NCBI GenBank assembly: GCA_001767455.1
Contig: MELC01000020.1
Coordinates: 1-32,486, forward strand
Direction: 5' to 3'
Origin: Acidobacteria bacterium RIFCSPLOWO2_12_FULL_66_21
GTDB taxonomy: Bacteria > Acidobacteriota > Vicinamibacteria > Vicinamibacterales > 2-12-FULL-66-21
Length of the DNA stretch: 32,486 nucleotides
Below are positions 1 to 7,827 of the stretch, one piece after another. The notes under the pieces were generated by a model, which was given only the letters and a program-made list of their open reading frames with translations, made no database searches and was not told the DNA's origin. A program made the translations under genes and the position numbers. Position 1 is the stretch's first letter; every line of letters begins with the position of its first letter.

Positions 1-60
1 GGCTATGTTGGCGGGATGAGACGGATAAACTCACGCACCGCGTCTGCCGATACATGACGC

Positions 61-540
61 GTGAGCACGAGGCGTACGCGCGCCGTTACCTCAGACCAAT
101 GGGGTGTTCCGGACCGCAACGAGCAGGGGCAGCCGGTCTGCCGCTGGTGCCGCGTCGTCGTCACGCCTCCCCGGCGGACCTTCTGCAGCGACGCGTGCGT
201 GCACGAATGGAAGATTCGCAGCAGCCCCTGGTACGTGCGCCGCGAAGTGAAGAAGCGCGACAAAGGGGTCTGCCAGTCGTGCGGATTCGACGTGGTCAGG
301 GCACACCGCGAGTGGAGGCGCGCCAGACCGCCGGCGACGGATCGCGCCGGGCGAAAGCGATGGCGCGCCGCGCGGCCTCTGTGGGAAGCAGACCACATTG
401 TCCCCGTCGCCGACGGCGGCGGCGAGTGCGGACTGGACAACTACCGGCTGCTGTGCCGTGCGTGCCATCTTGCCGTGACGACCGCCTGGCGTGCTTCGAA
501 AAAGTCGAACCCGGCCCAGCGGGAATACCGAACGGCTTGA
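61..540 (+). CDS. HNH endonuclease with extra zinc-knuckle cysteines
   Basis: A 159-residue HNH-family nuclease. The C-terminal half carries the beta-beta-alpha-metal fold: DHIVPVADGG gives Asp111-His112, Asn127 lies in LDNYRLLC, and His136 follows the CRAC pair (Cys132/Cys135), which should pair with Cys71/Cys74 (CQSC) to bind structural zinc. A second set of cysteines near the N-terminus (CRWC at 27-30, FCSDAC at 42-46) looks like another small zinc ribbon. The start is a GTG just after an in-frame stop at 55-57, so no longer N-terminus is possible. The gene stands alone: no methyltransferase, terminase or phage gene is beside it, and it converges with the minus-strand gene that ends 8 bp downstream. 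HNH domains act as DNA nickases or nucleases; the target here cannot be inferred. Confidence 0.85.
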   Translation: MSTRRTRAVTSDQWGVPDRNEQGQPVCRWCRVVVTPPRRTFCSDACVHEWKIRSSPWYVRREVKKRDKGVCQSCGFDVVRAHREWRRARPPATDRAGRKRWRAARPLWEADHIVPVADGGGECGLDNYRLLCRACHLAVTTAWRASKKSNPAQREYRTA

Positions 541-547
541 CGAGGAC

Positions 548-2368
548 TCAGTGGAATTTGCCCGGTGGCGACGGGATTCGGAGGTCCTGCCGCTTCCGCT
601 CCCCGTCGGCGAGCGTGACCTTGAACGCCGACGCCAGCAGCGATTTGAGAAACGACGCATCGGCCAGGTCGATCGCGTCGATGTCTTCGGCCGCGGCAAT
701 GGCGTACTCGCCAGACGGGAGGCCGGCAACCGTGAACTTGCCGTCCGTGGCTGGGGCAGCGGATCGAATTCTTCGCGAATCGGGCAGCCAGAGCGTTCGG
801 TTGGTGGGAAACACGACGACCGAATAGCGCGCAAGCGGACGGCCTGCCTCATCGATCAGTCTGCCCGAAATCTCCGCGGCGCGGTCAGTGAAGGTGATCG
901 TCAGGCCCGCGATGTCGCTGCCTGGCTTCAACTCGAACGCGCCATCCGCCAAATCGCGGCCGTTCAGCACGGCCGATTTCAGAATCCACCGCGCGCCTCC
1001 CGCCGCCGCGGCCGGCGTCGCCTTGAGCGTGTAGATCCAGGGAACGACACTCGCAAAGGTGAACGCTCCATTGGCGGCGACGCTCACCTTGAGGGTTGAA
1101 AACAGTCCAAGCGATGAGCCCAACGCGCGAAGCGATAGGTCGATGCCGCTCATGTCGGCTGGCGGCGTCAGCGACATCGCTTCGAAGCGGATCGTGCCCG
1201 ACAGCTTGACGCCCGGAACGAGCCGCAGAACGAGATCTGGTTGATCCCGCCCCTCGACCGTGACGTCGGTCACGCACCACAGCGCGGTCGTGCTCGGTGC
1301 CGGCTCGGCAGAGCGGCCGCGGCCGCTCGGTCCGGAGCGCGCGAGGATCGTGTACTCGCCAGGCGCGACGCCAGGGATCGAGAAGCCCGCAGTCGTGACG
1401 GTGGCCCGCGGGAGCGTCAGCGCGCCAGACGACACGATCGCGTCGGCGGGCGACGATCCGTCTCCGCGCCGCGGGTACAGGAACACCGCCGCGCTCGGTA
1501 CCGGCTGCCCGCCGACGTCCACGATGGTGCCGGCGATCCGCGCTGTCGGGACAATCTGCAGCGCGAGATCGATCCCGGGTCGCTCCTCTCCAACGGCGAC
1601 CGTGACCCTCGTTGCGGATCCGGCGTCCGCCGTGCCGGGGTAGAACACGGGCGCGTAGGTGACGGGTCGGCCTGCCGGCGGTATCGACGCCAGCCCAGCC
1701 GTGCTGCGCGCCCATCGCACCTCAGCCTCCGTTGTGGCGGCGACGTCGGACGCCATGCCGCGCCCCGCGGCTCCGCTCCCGAGGCTGGGCAGCGCCGCGA
1801 CCAGATAATCGCCAGGCGCCAGTCCGAATACCCGATACACACCGCGGTCGTCGGTGACGCCGCGCGCCGGCCGCGCGCTTGCTGTCCGTGCGCCCGCGCC
1901 GAGGATCGCGAGGGGCACCTTCGCCGTGGGGTTGCCGCGCGCATCCACGATCGTGCCCGTGATGACCGCACCGCGGACGATCTCGAGCGCGACCTCGACG
2001 TGCTGTCCTTCCACGACCGCGACGGGCATGCCCGGACCGCGTCCCGGGTGCTTCGATCCGAAGAACGTCTGGACGTATCCAGGTTTTGTCGCTGAAAGCG
2101 TGAATGTTCCTGCCGGCAAGGCATCGAACACGAACCGGCCTTCATCATCCGTCCCCACGAGCCGCGTACTCGCGCCCGCACCGGACAGACGGATGGTCGC
2201 GCGCCGCACGGGTCGGGGCGGCGTATCCGTCGTGAGCACTCCGGAAACCACAGCGGCGCCGGAGGGCGCGACGGCGTCGCGCTGCACTGCGGCCGGATCC
2301 CGCACCTGCGTGTGCGCAGCAGCGGCGGCGACGACGGCAACGAGCGACGCGGCAATGGCAGCTCGCAT
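548..2368 (-). CDS. Secreted carboxypeptidase-regulatory-like domain protein
   Basis: A 606-residue exported protein built from repeated transthyretin-like (CarboxypepD_reg) beta-sandwiches. Residues 1-20 form a signal peptide (MRAAIAASLVAVVAAAAAHT). The domain signature, a strand of the form V-x-G-x-(V/I) with a GRFVF- or GVYRVFG-type strand and then LPAGTF or LAPGDY, recurs at least four times along the chain (for example ITGTIVDARGNP then GDYLVAALP). These domains usually mediate carbohydrate or protein contacts on secreted or surface proteins; no catalytic domain is present. It follows the homologous gene upstream by 3 bp and is probably co-transcribed and translationally coupled with it. 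The substrate or partner is unknown. Confidence 0.85.
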   Translation of the reverse strand: MRAAIAASLVAVVAAAAAHTQVRDPAAVQRDAVAPSGAAVVSGVLTTDTPPRPVRRATIRLSGAGASTRLVGTDDEGRFVFDALPAGTFTLSATKPGYVQTFFGSKHPGRGPGMPVAVVEGQHVEVALEIVRGAVITGTIVDARGNPTAKVPLAILGAGARTASARPARGVTDDRGVYRVFGLAPGDYLVAALPSLGSGAAGRGMASDVAATTEAEVRWARSTAGLASIPPAGRPVTYAPVFYPGTADAGSATRVTVAVGEERPGIDLALQIVPTARIAGTIVDVGGQPVPSAAVFLYPRRGDGSSPADAIVSSGALTLPRATVTTAGFSIPGVAPGEYTILARSGPSGRGRSAEPAPSTTALWCVTDVTVEGRDQPDLVLRLVPGVKLSGTIRFEAMSLTPPADMSGIDLSLRALGSSLGLFSTLKVSVAANGAFTFASVVPWIYTLKATPAAAAGGARWILKSAVLNGRDLADGAFELKPGSDIAGLTITFTDRAAEISGRLIDEAGRPLARYSVVVFPTNRTLWLPDSRRIRSAAPATDGKFTVAGLPSGEYAIAAAEDIDAIDLADASFLKSLLASAFKVTLADGERKRQDLRIPSPPGKFH

Positions 2369-2371
2369 CGA

Positions 2372-4279
2372 TCACTTGTCCACAGGCGCGATTGTCCTCA
2401 GCGACACGGTCTTCGCTTCGCCGCCTGCAAGCGCGAACTTCGTTGCGACGGGCACCAGGCGCGCGAGGAAGGCGGGATCCTGCCAGTCCCGCACTTGCAG
2501 CGCCCTGACAGCCGCGATGAAGTAGTCGCCCGGGGCAAGACCCGAGAACTCGAACGACCCGGCCGATGTCGCGTGCATCATGCGCGTGCGCCGGTTGTTG
2601 AAGATGCCTTCGCGCCACAGCGTGCTGTCGGCGGGAAACACGATCACGTCTGCGTTCACGTCAGGCGCGCCCTTCACATCGCCGACGGATCCCGACACGC
2701 GTGTGGCGGATTTCGAAAAAGTGAGCACGACATCGGCGACGTCCGCCGTCTCGAGATCGATCACGTCGTCCGGAAGAGTCTTGCCCGCGCGCGTGACGGA
2801 CTCGAGCGACCAGCCCGGCAGGGAATTCATCGTGAACACGATGTACCTGCCTGGGGGATCGCCGTGCGTTGTGTATGTGCCGTCAGGTCCGACGTCTCCC
2901 TGGAGGGAGCGCCAGAAGCCGGCTCCGACAGGCTGCAGCCCGACGAAAAGACGTTGGCCTGCCGGGAGCGGCGGTCCATTCGAGTCCTTGAATTCCACTC
3001 GACCGCTCACGCGAGCGCCGGTGTGAAGCGCGACTGTCAGACCTGCGATGCCGCGATCGCCAACGGCCAGAGGCAGCGAAACCGACAACGAAACATCCGG
3101 CCTGCCGGCGTCCGGCGCAGACCGGTCGATCAAGGCTGCCTGCAGCACGTACGATCCCGGCGAAACCGTGAGAAACCTGAATCTGCCGCTCGCATCGGTA
3201 ATCGCGCGTGGAAGACCCACCGGCTCAATCGTCGAAACGAATAACCCCGTGCCCGTCGGCTCGACCTTCGCAATTCGCGTGGTGGCGCCGCCCGGCGGCT
3301 GGAGGTCGATCGTCAAATCGCTGACTGGGCCGTCGGGACCAACCGCGATGCCAGACACGTCCACGGTTGGAGCGAATCGGACCGGCACGTCGATCCCGGC
3401 GAGGGCTTCTCCGGAGCCAAGCGTGATGACCGTCGCTTCAGCAGGGTTGGGCGTGCCTGGATACATTGTCGTCTGATACGTCAGCATCCGGCCGTCAGGG
3501 GCGAGAAGCGGCGGCGGTCCCGGTCGTCTGAGCACGAAGTCACCGATCCGCTGACCATCTCCTGCGATCACCTGACTTCCCCCCTTCAGCAGCTCCCTCG
3601 TGAGCGCCCACGAGTCCGCGGCGTTCGAGGAGGAGGCGTCGATCGCCGCCGCCAGGCCCGCGGGCAGCGACAGACTCGACGAAAGCACCGCGACGGCGTA
3701 ATTTCCGGGAGGCAGCTGCGCGATCCGGTACGCGCCGCGATCGTCGGTGTCGACGGTGGCGATGCCCGATCGAACCATGACGCCACCGGCGGCAGCGATG
3801 CAGCGAAACGCCGTGACCATCACGCCGACCACCGGTTCTCCCTGCTCGTCGATCACGTTCCCGGAAATCGATCCCGTTTTCCAGAGACGAAGCGCGACTT
3901 CGATCGGCGTATCGCGGTCGGCGAGCTCGACGAGATGCAGCGGGTAGGTCTCGTTCACATAGCTGAACGCATCAGCCGCCAGGGAGTAGCGTCCGGCGGG
4001 AAGGCCTCTGAAGATGAAGTAGCCGTCGGCGGTCGTCATGACGAATCGCGGCGCGGACGCGAGCGGGCCGGCGGCTGAGTCCGGCAGGCGGTCGGCCGGA
4101 CGGCCTGACGCGTCGAAGTAGCCGACGAGCGTCACGACGGCCCCGCCGACAGGCTGGCCGGTGCCCATGTCGACGACGCGGCCGAAGAGGACGTTGGCGC
4201 CTTTGGGAATCGGTGGAGCGGGTCTTTGCGCCGACACGAGCGATGCAGCGGCGAGCACGAGGACTCCAGCCGTACGCAT
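2372..4279 (-). CDS. Secreted carboxypeptidase-regulatory-like domain protein (first gene of the pair)
   Basis: A 635-residue exported protein and a clear paralogue of the next gene downstream. Residues 1-17 are a signal peptide ending LVSAQ. Several CarboxypepD_reg/transthyretin-like repeats follow, recognisable by GRVVDMGTGQPVGGA near residue 33, GYFIFRGLPAGRYSL, GNVIDEQGEPVVGV and GAYRIAQLPPGNYAV. Both proteins end in the same way: a GxYxIAA strand, then a DPAFL or DASFL helix, then a strand containing GGE or DGE, so the pair arose by duplication. The gene diverges from the permease gene with 85 bp between the start codons, so promoters for both directions must lie in that short gap. No enzymatic domain is visible. 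Confidence 0.85.
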   Translation of the reverse strand: MRTAGVLVLAAASLVSAQRPAPPIPKGANVLFGRVVDMGTGQPVGGAVVTLVGYFDASGRPADRLPDSAAGPLASAPRFVMTTADGYFIFRGLPAGRYSLAADAFSYVNETYPLHLVELADRDTPIEVALRLWKTGSISGNVIDEQGEPVVGVMVTAFRCIAAAGGVMVRSGIATVDTDDRGAYRIAQLPPGNYAVAVLSSSLSLPAGLAAAIDASSSNAADSWALTRELLKGGSQVIAGDGQRIGDFVLRRPGPPPLLAPDGRMLTYQTTMYPGTPNPAEATVITLGSGEALAGIDVPVRFAPTVDVSGIAVGPDGPVSDLTIDLQPPGGATTRIAKVEPTGTGLFVSTIEPVGLPRAITDASGRFRFLTVSPGSYVLQAALIDRSAPDAGRPDVSLSVSLPLAVGDRGIAGLTVALHTGARVSGRVEFKDSNGPPLPAGQRLFVGLQPVGAGFWRSLQGDVGPDGTYTTHGDPPGRYIVFTMNSLPGWSLESVTRAGKTLPDDVIDLETADVADVVLTFSKSATRVSGSVGDVKGAPDVNADVIVFPADSTLWREGIFNNRRTRMMHATSAGSFEFSGLAPGDYFIAAVRALQVRDWQDPAFLARLVPVATKFALAGGEAKTVSLRTIAPVDK

Positions 4280-4364
4280 GACCGCGAACCGGCGGCGCAG
4301 GAAGTTGGAACTCGTAGCTGGAAAGTTTACCGCAGGCCGTTCTCAACGCAACAGGTGGCATACC

Positions 4365-5735
4365 ATGTCGGTCGTGCAAACCTCCGAACCCGCGCCGCGC
4401 GAGCACGGACTGCGGCGTCAGCTCACCGCCGGCCAGATGGCCATGGTCGCCGTCGGCGGATCGATCGGCACGGGCCTTCTGCTCGGATCGGCCGCGGCGA
4501 TTGAAGCGGCCGGACCTGCGGTCATTCTCACCTTCGGGCTCGCGGCGTTCATCACGTGGACGGTCACGCTCGCCCTCGGCGAGCTCGCGAGCCGCCATCC
4601 GGCCGCCGGAGCGTTCCGGCTCTACGGCGAACTCTATCTGAACGAGTGGGCCGGGTTTCTCTCCGGCGCCGGCTACTGGGCCGCGATCGCCATCTCGATC
4701 GGCGCCGAGATGGTCGCCTCCGCCACCTACATGGCGTTCTGGTTTCCGGCGGTCCCGGCCCTGGCGTGGGTCGCGCTGGCGTCGCTCCTGCTGCTCGGCG
4801 TCAACGTACTCAGCGTTCGCGCCTTCGGCCGCTTCGAGTACTGGTTCGCGATGATCAAGGTCGCCGTCATCGTCGCGTTCATCATGGTCGGCGCCGGGCT
4901 GCTGCTCGGCGGCGGGACGAGTCCGCAGTACACCGCGCACGGCGGTCTCTTTCCGAACGGAGGGCTGGCGACGCTGCTGGCGTTGCCCTTTGCGCTCTAC
5001 ACCTTCGCGGGTGTCGAGTTCGTCGCGGTCACGAGCGGCGAGTCACGATCCACACAGGAGGTCGCGAGCGCGGTGCGGCTGACGTTCGCCACGCTCACGA
5101 TGGTGTACCTCGGCGCGATCGTCGTGCTCACCGGCGTGATGCCGTGGAACCATGCGGGCGTGAGCGAGTCGCCGTTCGTCACCGTATTCCGGACGGTGCG
5201 GATTCCCGGCGCCAGTCACGTCATGAACTTCGTCGTGCTGACCGCCGCCCTCTCGGGTGCGAACGCCGCGCTCTACTCCGCGTCGCGGACGCTTTTCTCG
5301 CTGGCGCGCAACGGATGGGCGCCCGCGGCGCTCGGCAGGCTCAATCGCGCTGGATCGCCGACTCGCGCCGTGATCGTCTCCTCGTTCCCGATCGTCCTGG
5401 CTCTCGCGCTCGAGCGGTGGGCGCCGCAGGAAGCCTTCGTCTCGATCCTCAACGCCGCGCTGTTCGGCCTGCTGCTGTCGTGGCTCGTCTCGCTCGCGTC
5501 TCACGTGCGGTTTCGCCGGGCGGCGAGCGCACGCGAGCTGGCCGCGCTGCCAATGCGGTCGCCGCTCGGTGCGGCGGGATCGGCGATCGGCTTCGTCCTC
5601 GTCCTTCTGGCAATCGTGAAGACGTGGTGGGACTCGCCCTTTGCCTTCGTGAGCGGGGTGGTATACCTCCTCATCCTCAACGCCGCATACCTGCTGCTGA
5701 GGAAATCCCACCGTCAACGCACCGTGGCGCGTTAG
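4365..5735 (+). CDS. APC-superfamily amino acid permease
   Basis: A 456-residue, about 12-helix cytoplasmic-membrane transporter of the amino acid-polyamine-organocation superfamily. The diagnostic first-helix motif is present (GGSIGTGLLLGSAAAIEAAGP, around residues 24-44), followed by ELASRHPAAGAF, matching the family's GELA..P..G.F. The reading frame is open upstream to 4161, but the ATG at 4365 is preferred: it has AGGTGG about 7 bp upstream, and residues encoded before it look like antisense of the divergent gene. The decarboxylase subunit gene begins 15 bp after its stop, so it probably heads a four-gene operon importing the compound that the next enzymes break down. Homologues carry amino acids or related carboxylates; the exact substrate cannot be read from sequence. 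Confidence 0.9.
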   Translation: MSVVQTSEPAPREHGLRRQLTAGQMAMVAVGGSIGTGLLLGSAAAIEAAGPAVILTFGLAAFITWTVTLALGELASRHPAAGAFRLYGELYLNEWAGFLSGAGYWAAIAISIGAEMVASATYMAFWFPAVPALAWVALASLLLLGVNVLSVRAFGRFEYWFAMIKVAVIVAFIMVGAGLLLGGGTSPQYTAHGGLFPNGGLATLLALPFALYTFAGVEFVAVTSGESRSTQEVASAVRLTFATLTMVYLGAIVVLTGVMPWNHAGVSESPFVTVFRTVRIPGASHVMNFVVLTAALSGANAALYSASRTLFSLARNGWAPAALGRLNRAGSPTRAVIVSSFPIVLALALERWAPQEAFVSILNAALFGLLLSWLVSLASHVRFRRAASARELAALPMRSPLGAAGSAIGFVLVLLAIVKTWWDSPFAFVSGVVYLLILNAAYLLLRKSHRQRTVAR

Positions 5736-5750
5736 AATTGGCGCCCGTTC

Positions 5751-6266
5751 ATGTCCGTCTCCTACGAGAACTCGAAGATCGTCTACCAGGGCATCAAAGA
5801 CGCCGGGATCACGTCGCTGTCGGCGTTGCCCGAGACATGGTTGGGGCTGCTGCTGCAGCACGCCGACAGAGATCCCGACATGAGGCTGATCCAGGTCGCG
5901 AAGGAGGAAGAGGCGATTGGCATCGCGGCGGGTGCGTACTTCGCCGGCGAGCGGCATATCCTGCTCATGCAGAACCACGGGTTCCTCGCGGCGATGAACG
6001 GCATTGTCTCGCTCGCCCTGCTGTACGGAATCCCCTTGTGCATGCTGATCGCGCTCCGCGGCCACTGGGGCGAGCCCTATCCGTGGCACACGCGCGGTGG
6101 CATCGTCACCGAAGGCGTGCTGCGGGCGTTGAACATCCCATTCGAGTACGCACGCAGCCCGAACGCCGTCGGGCGGCAGATTCGCGAGGCCTACACGCTC
6201 TCGCAAAGCGCCCTCTCGCCGATCGCGCTGCTCCTCACGCGCGACCTGATGGAAGAAGCGTTATGA
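5751..6266 (+). CDS. TPP-dependent 2-oxoacid decarboxylase, alpha (PYR-domain) subunit, ComD-like
   Basis: A 171-residue protein matching the PYR half of split thiamine-pyrophosphate decarboxylases such as sulfopyruvate decarboxylase (ComD) and phosphonopyruvate decarboxylase-like enzymes. Visible family features are AKEEEAIGIAAG (residues 50-61, containing the glutamate that activates the cofactor pyrimidine ring), MQNHGFLAAMNGIVSL (73-88) and RGHWGE (103-108). It should pair with the separately encoded PP subunit downstream to form an active site at the interface. The stop codon overlaps an ATG (ATGA at 6263-6266) that opens the repeat region. Its neighbours (permease and cyclase-family hydrolase, no coenzyme M genes) argue against coenzyme M synthesis and for a catabolic role. 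Confidence 0.85.
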   Translation: MSVSYENSKIVYQGIKDAGITSLSALPETWLGLLLQHADRDPDMRLIQVAKEEEAIGIAAGAYFAGERHILLMQNHGFLAAMNGIVSLALLYGIPLCMLIALRGHWGEPYPWHTRGGIVTEGVLRALNIPFEYARSPNAVGRQIREAYTLSQSALSPIALLLTRDLMEEAL

Positions 6267-6464
6267 CGAAGCGAACGAACGCAGCGAGTGAGCCACGCGG
6301 CCGGAGCGAGCCGACGAAGCGGCGAGCGAGGCGCGTGCAGGGGAGTCCGAGGGGCGAAGCGCGTCATGACGAAGCGAACGAGCGCAGCGAGTGAGCCACG
6401 CGGCCGGAGCGAGCCGGCGAAGCGGCGAACGAGGGCGCGTGCAGGGGAGTCCGAGGGGCGAAGC
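6263..6464 (+). repeat. Tandem 98/99-bp repeat between the two decarboxylase subunit genes
   Basis: Two copies lie at 6263-6360 and 6366-6464. By eye they differ by three substitutions and one inserted G, about 96-97 percent identity. Each begins with ATGACGAAGCGAAC and ends GGGGCGAAGC. Each opens a small frame starting MTKRT: 43 codons from 6263 (stop at 6392-6394) and 38 codons from 6366 (stop at 6480-6482). The first ATG overlaps the stop of the upstream gene as ATGA, and the last stop overlaps the ATG of the downstream gene as ATGA. The low-complexity Arg/Ser/Glu peptide is unlikely to be a folded protein. This looks like a mobile or slippage-amplified intergenic repeat inserted inside an operon. 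Confidence 0.85.
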
Positions 6465-6471
6465 CCCTCGG
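6451..6471 (+). other. Perfect 9-bp hairpin just before the beta-subunit start codon
   Basis: CCGAGGGGC (6451-6459) is complementary to GCCCCTCGG (6463-6471) across a GAA loop, giving a perfect 9-bp GC-rich stem that ends 7 bases before the ATG at 6479. The first repeat copy keeps the left arm but has lost the right arm (GCGCGTC instead of GCCCCTC), so only the second copy can fold. There is no T-tract, so an ordinary rho-independent terminator is unlikely. The position suggests an effect on translation initiation or mRNA stability, which is inference. Confidence 0.6.
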
Positions 6472-6478
6472 TGTACAA

Positions 6479-7051
6479 ATGAAGCGCGCGGAGTGCATCG
6501 GGATGCTGTACCCGGAGCTGGGCGACAAACTTGTCGTCACGATCATGGGCGCGTGCGCGCAGGAGCTCTACGATCGCGGGCACAAGGAGAACTTCTTCTA
6601 CCTGCAGCACGCGATGGGGCTGGCGTCTTCGATCGGCCTGGGGCTTGCGCTGCATCTGCCGCACGAGAAGATTGTCGTCCTCGACGGCGACGGCTCGGTC
6701 TTGATGAACCTCGGCACTCTCGCGACGCTCGCGCGGTACAGGCCCCGGAACCTCGTGCACGTCATTTTCGACAACGGCAGCCTGCTGTCGACGGGAGGAT
6801 TCGACTCGCACACCACGTCGGGCATCACCGATCTCGCGGCCATCGCGAGGGGCGCCGGCGTCGAGCACGTCGCCGCGGTCGATTCCGTGGTGGCCTTCGG
6901 CGAGGCGGCGATCGAGGCGTTCGCGCGAGACGATCTCAGCGTGATCGTGGCGAAGGTCGCAGCCGTGGGCCCGAATCACTACGGCATGGATCTGCAGCTC
7001 CCGGAAAACGCGTTTCGATTCAAGCGGTGGATCGCGGGAAGGAAACCATGA
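6479..7051 (+). CDS. TPP-dependent 2-oxoacid decarboxylase, beta (PP-domain) subunit, ComE-like
   Basis: A 190-residue protein corresponding to the diphosphate-binding (PP) half of split TPP decarboxylases. The Mg-diphosphate motif begins at GDGSVLMNLG (residues 70-79) and closes at FDNGSLLSTGG (97-107), spaced as in the family's GDG-x26-NN signature. The early segment FFYLQHAMGLASSIGLGLAL matches the substrate-side helix of ComE and phosphonopyruvate decarboxylases. The start ATG overlaps the stop of the second repeat micro-ORF, and no good Shine-Dalgarno sequence precedes it because the hairpin occupies that position. The stop codon in turn overlaps the cyclase-family gene start (ATGA at 7048-7051). 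It works with the 171-aa alpha subunit. Confidence 0.88.
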   Translation: MKRAECIGMLYPELGDKLVVTIMGACAQELYDRGHKENFFYLQHAMGLASSIGLGLALHLPHEKIVVLDGDGSVLMNLGTLATLARYRPRNLVHVIFDNGSLLSTGGFDSHTTSGITDLAAIARGAGVEHVAAVDSVVAFGEAAIEAFARDDLSVIVAKVAAVGPNHYGMDLQLPENAFRFKRWIAGRKP

Positions 7052-7827
7052 GCAGCGTGTTGACGCAACTGATCGATGAACTGAATCGCGGCACGCTGAA
7101 GGTGGTCGACTTGACGCAGCCGCTCGGGCCGTCGACACCGGTGATCGGCCTGCCGCCGATGTTCGCGCCGTCGCCCGGCGTGACGATCGACGTCATCTCG
7201 AAGTACGACGCCAACGGCCCGGCGTGGTACTGGAACACGATCCGGATGGGCGAGCACACCGGCACGCACTTCGATGCGCCCGTTCACTGGATCACCGGGA
7301 AGGATCTTCCGAACAACACCTGCGACACGATTCCGGCGTCGCGGTTCATCGGGCCGGCGTGCGTGATCGACGTCACCGACGACGTGTCGCGCGATCCCGA
7401 CTTTCTGCTGACACCCGAGCGGCTCGAAGAGTGGGAAGCCGGCCACGGACGGATTCCGTGCGGGGCCTGGGTCCTGCTGCGGACGGGATGGAGCCGGCGG
7501 GCCGACGCCGCGTCGTTCGTCAATGCGCGCGACGACGGTCCGCACAGCCCGGGATTCGATGCGCGCACGTCGAAGGTGCTCGCCGAGGACCGGGACGTGC
7601 TGGGCGTCGGCGTCGAGACGATCGGCACCGACGCGGGCCAGGCGGGCACGTTCAATCCGCCGTTTCCGAATCACGCGACGATGCACGGTGCCGGCAAATT
7701 CGGGCTGGCGAGCCTGTGCAACCTCGACGAGCTGCCACCGACCGGTGCGGTCGTGATTGCAGCGCCGCTCAAGATCGTGAACGGCAGCGGCAGTCCTCTC
7801 CGCGTGATTGCGATCACACCACGATAG
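7048..7827 (+). CDS. Cyclase-family metal-dependent hydrolase (isatin hydrolase / kynurenine formamidase type)
   Basis: A 259-residue member of the cyclase family (PF04199), which includes arylformamidase and isatin hydrolase. It opens with the family strand VVDLTQPLG (residues 19-27) and carries the metal-binding motif HTGTHFDAPVHW, with His70, His74, Asp76 and His80 as expected ligands for Mn or Zn. The later GVGVETIGTDAG and NHATMH segments are also typical. The ATG at 7048 is coupled to the preceding decarboxylase beta gene by an ATGA overlap and has GGAAGGAA upstream; the frame is open further upstream, but that portion is antisense-like. Such enzymes hydrolyse amide bonds in small ring compounds or arylformamides. 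Next to a 2-oxoacid decarboxylase it could open isatin to isatinate before decarboxylation to anthranilate; this is inference. Confidence 0.88.
   Translation: MSSVLTQLIDELNRGTLKVVDLTQPLGPSTPVIGLPPMFAPSPGVTIDVISKYDANGPAWYWNTIRMGEHTGTHFDAPVHWITGKDLPNNTCDTIPASRFIGPACVIDVTDDVSRDPDFLLTPERLEEWEAGHGRIPCGAWVLLRTGWSRRADAASFVNARDDGPHSPGFDARTSKVLAEDRDVLGVGVETIGTDAGQAGTFNPPFPNHATMHGAGKFGLASLCNLDELPPTGAVVIAAPLKIVNGSGSPLRVIAITPR

Noticed and set aside
4556-6394. A 612-codon plus-strand frame across the permease and decarboxylase genes
   Set aside because: It is an out-of-frame shadow rich in Arg; only its last 43 codons (the repeat micro-ORF from 6263) are of interest.
5751-7051. Coenzyme M biosynthesis (comDE) as the role of the split decarboxylase
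   Set aside because: The other coenzyme M genes are absent and the neighbours are a permease and a cyclase-family hydrolase; only the enzyme type, not the pathway, is supported.
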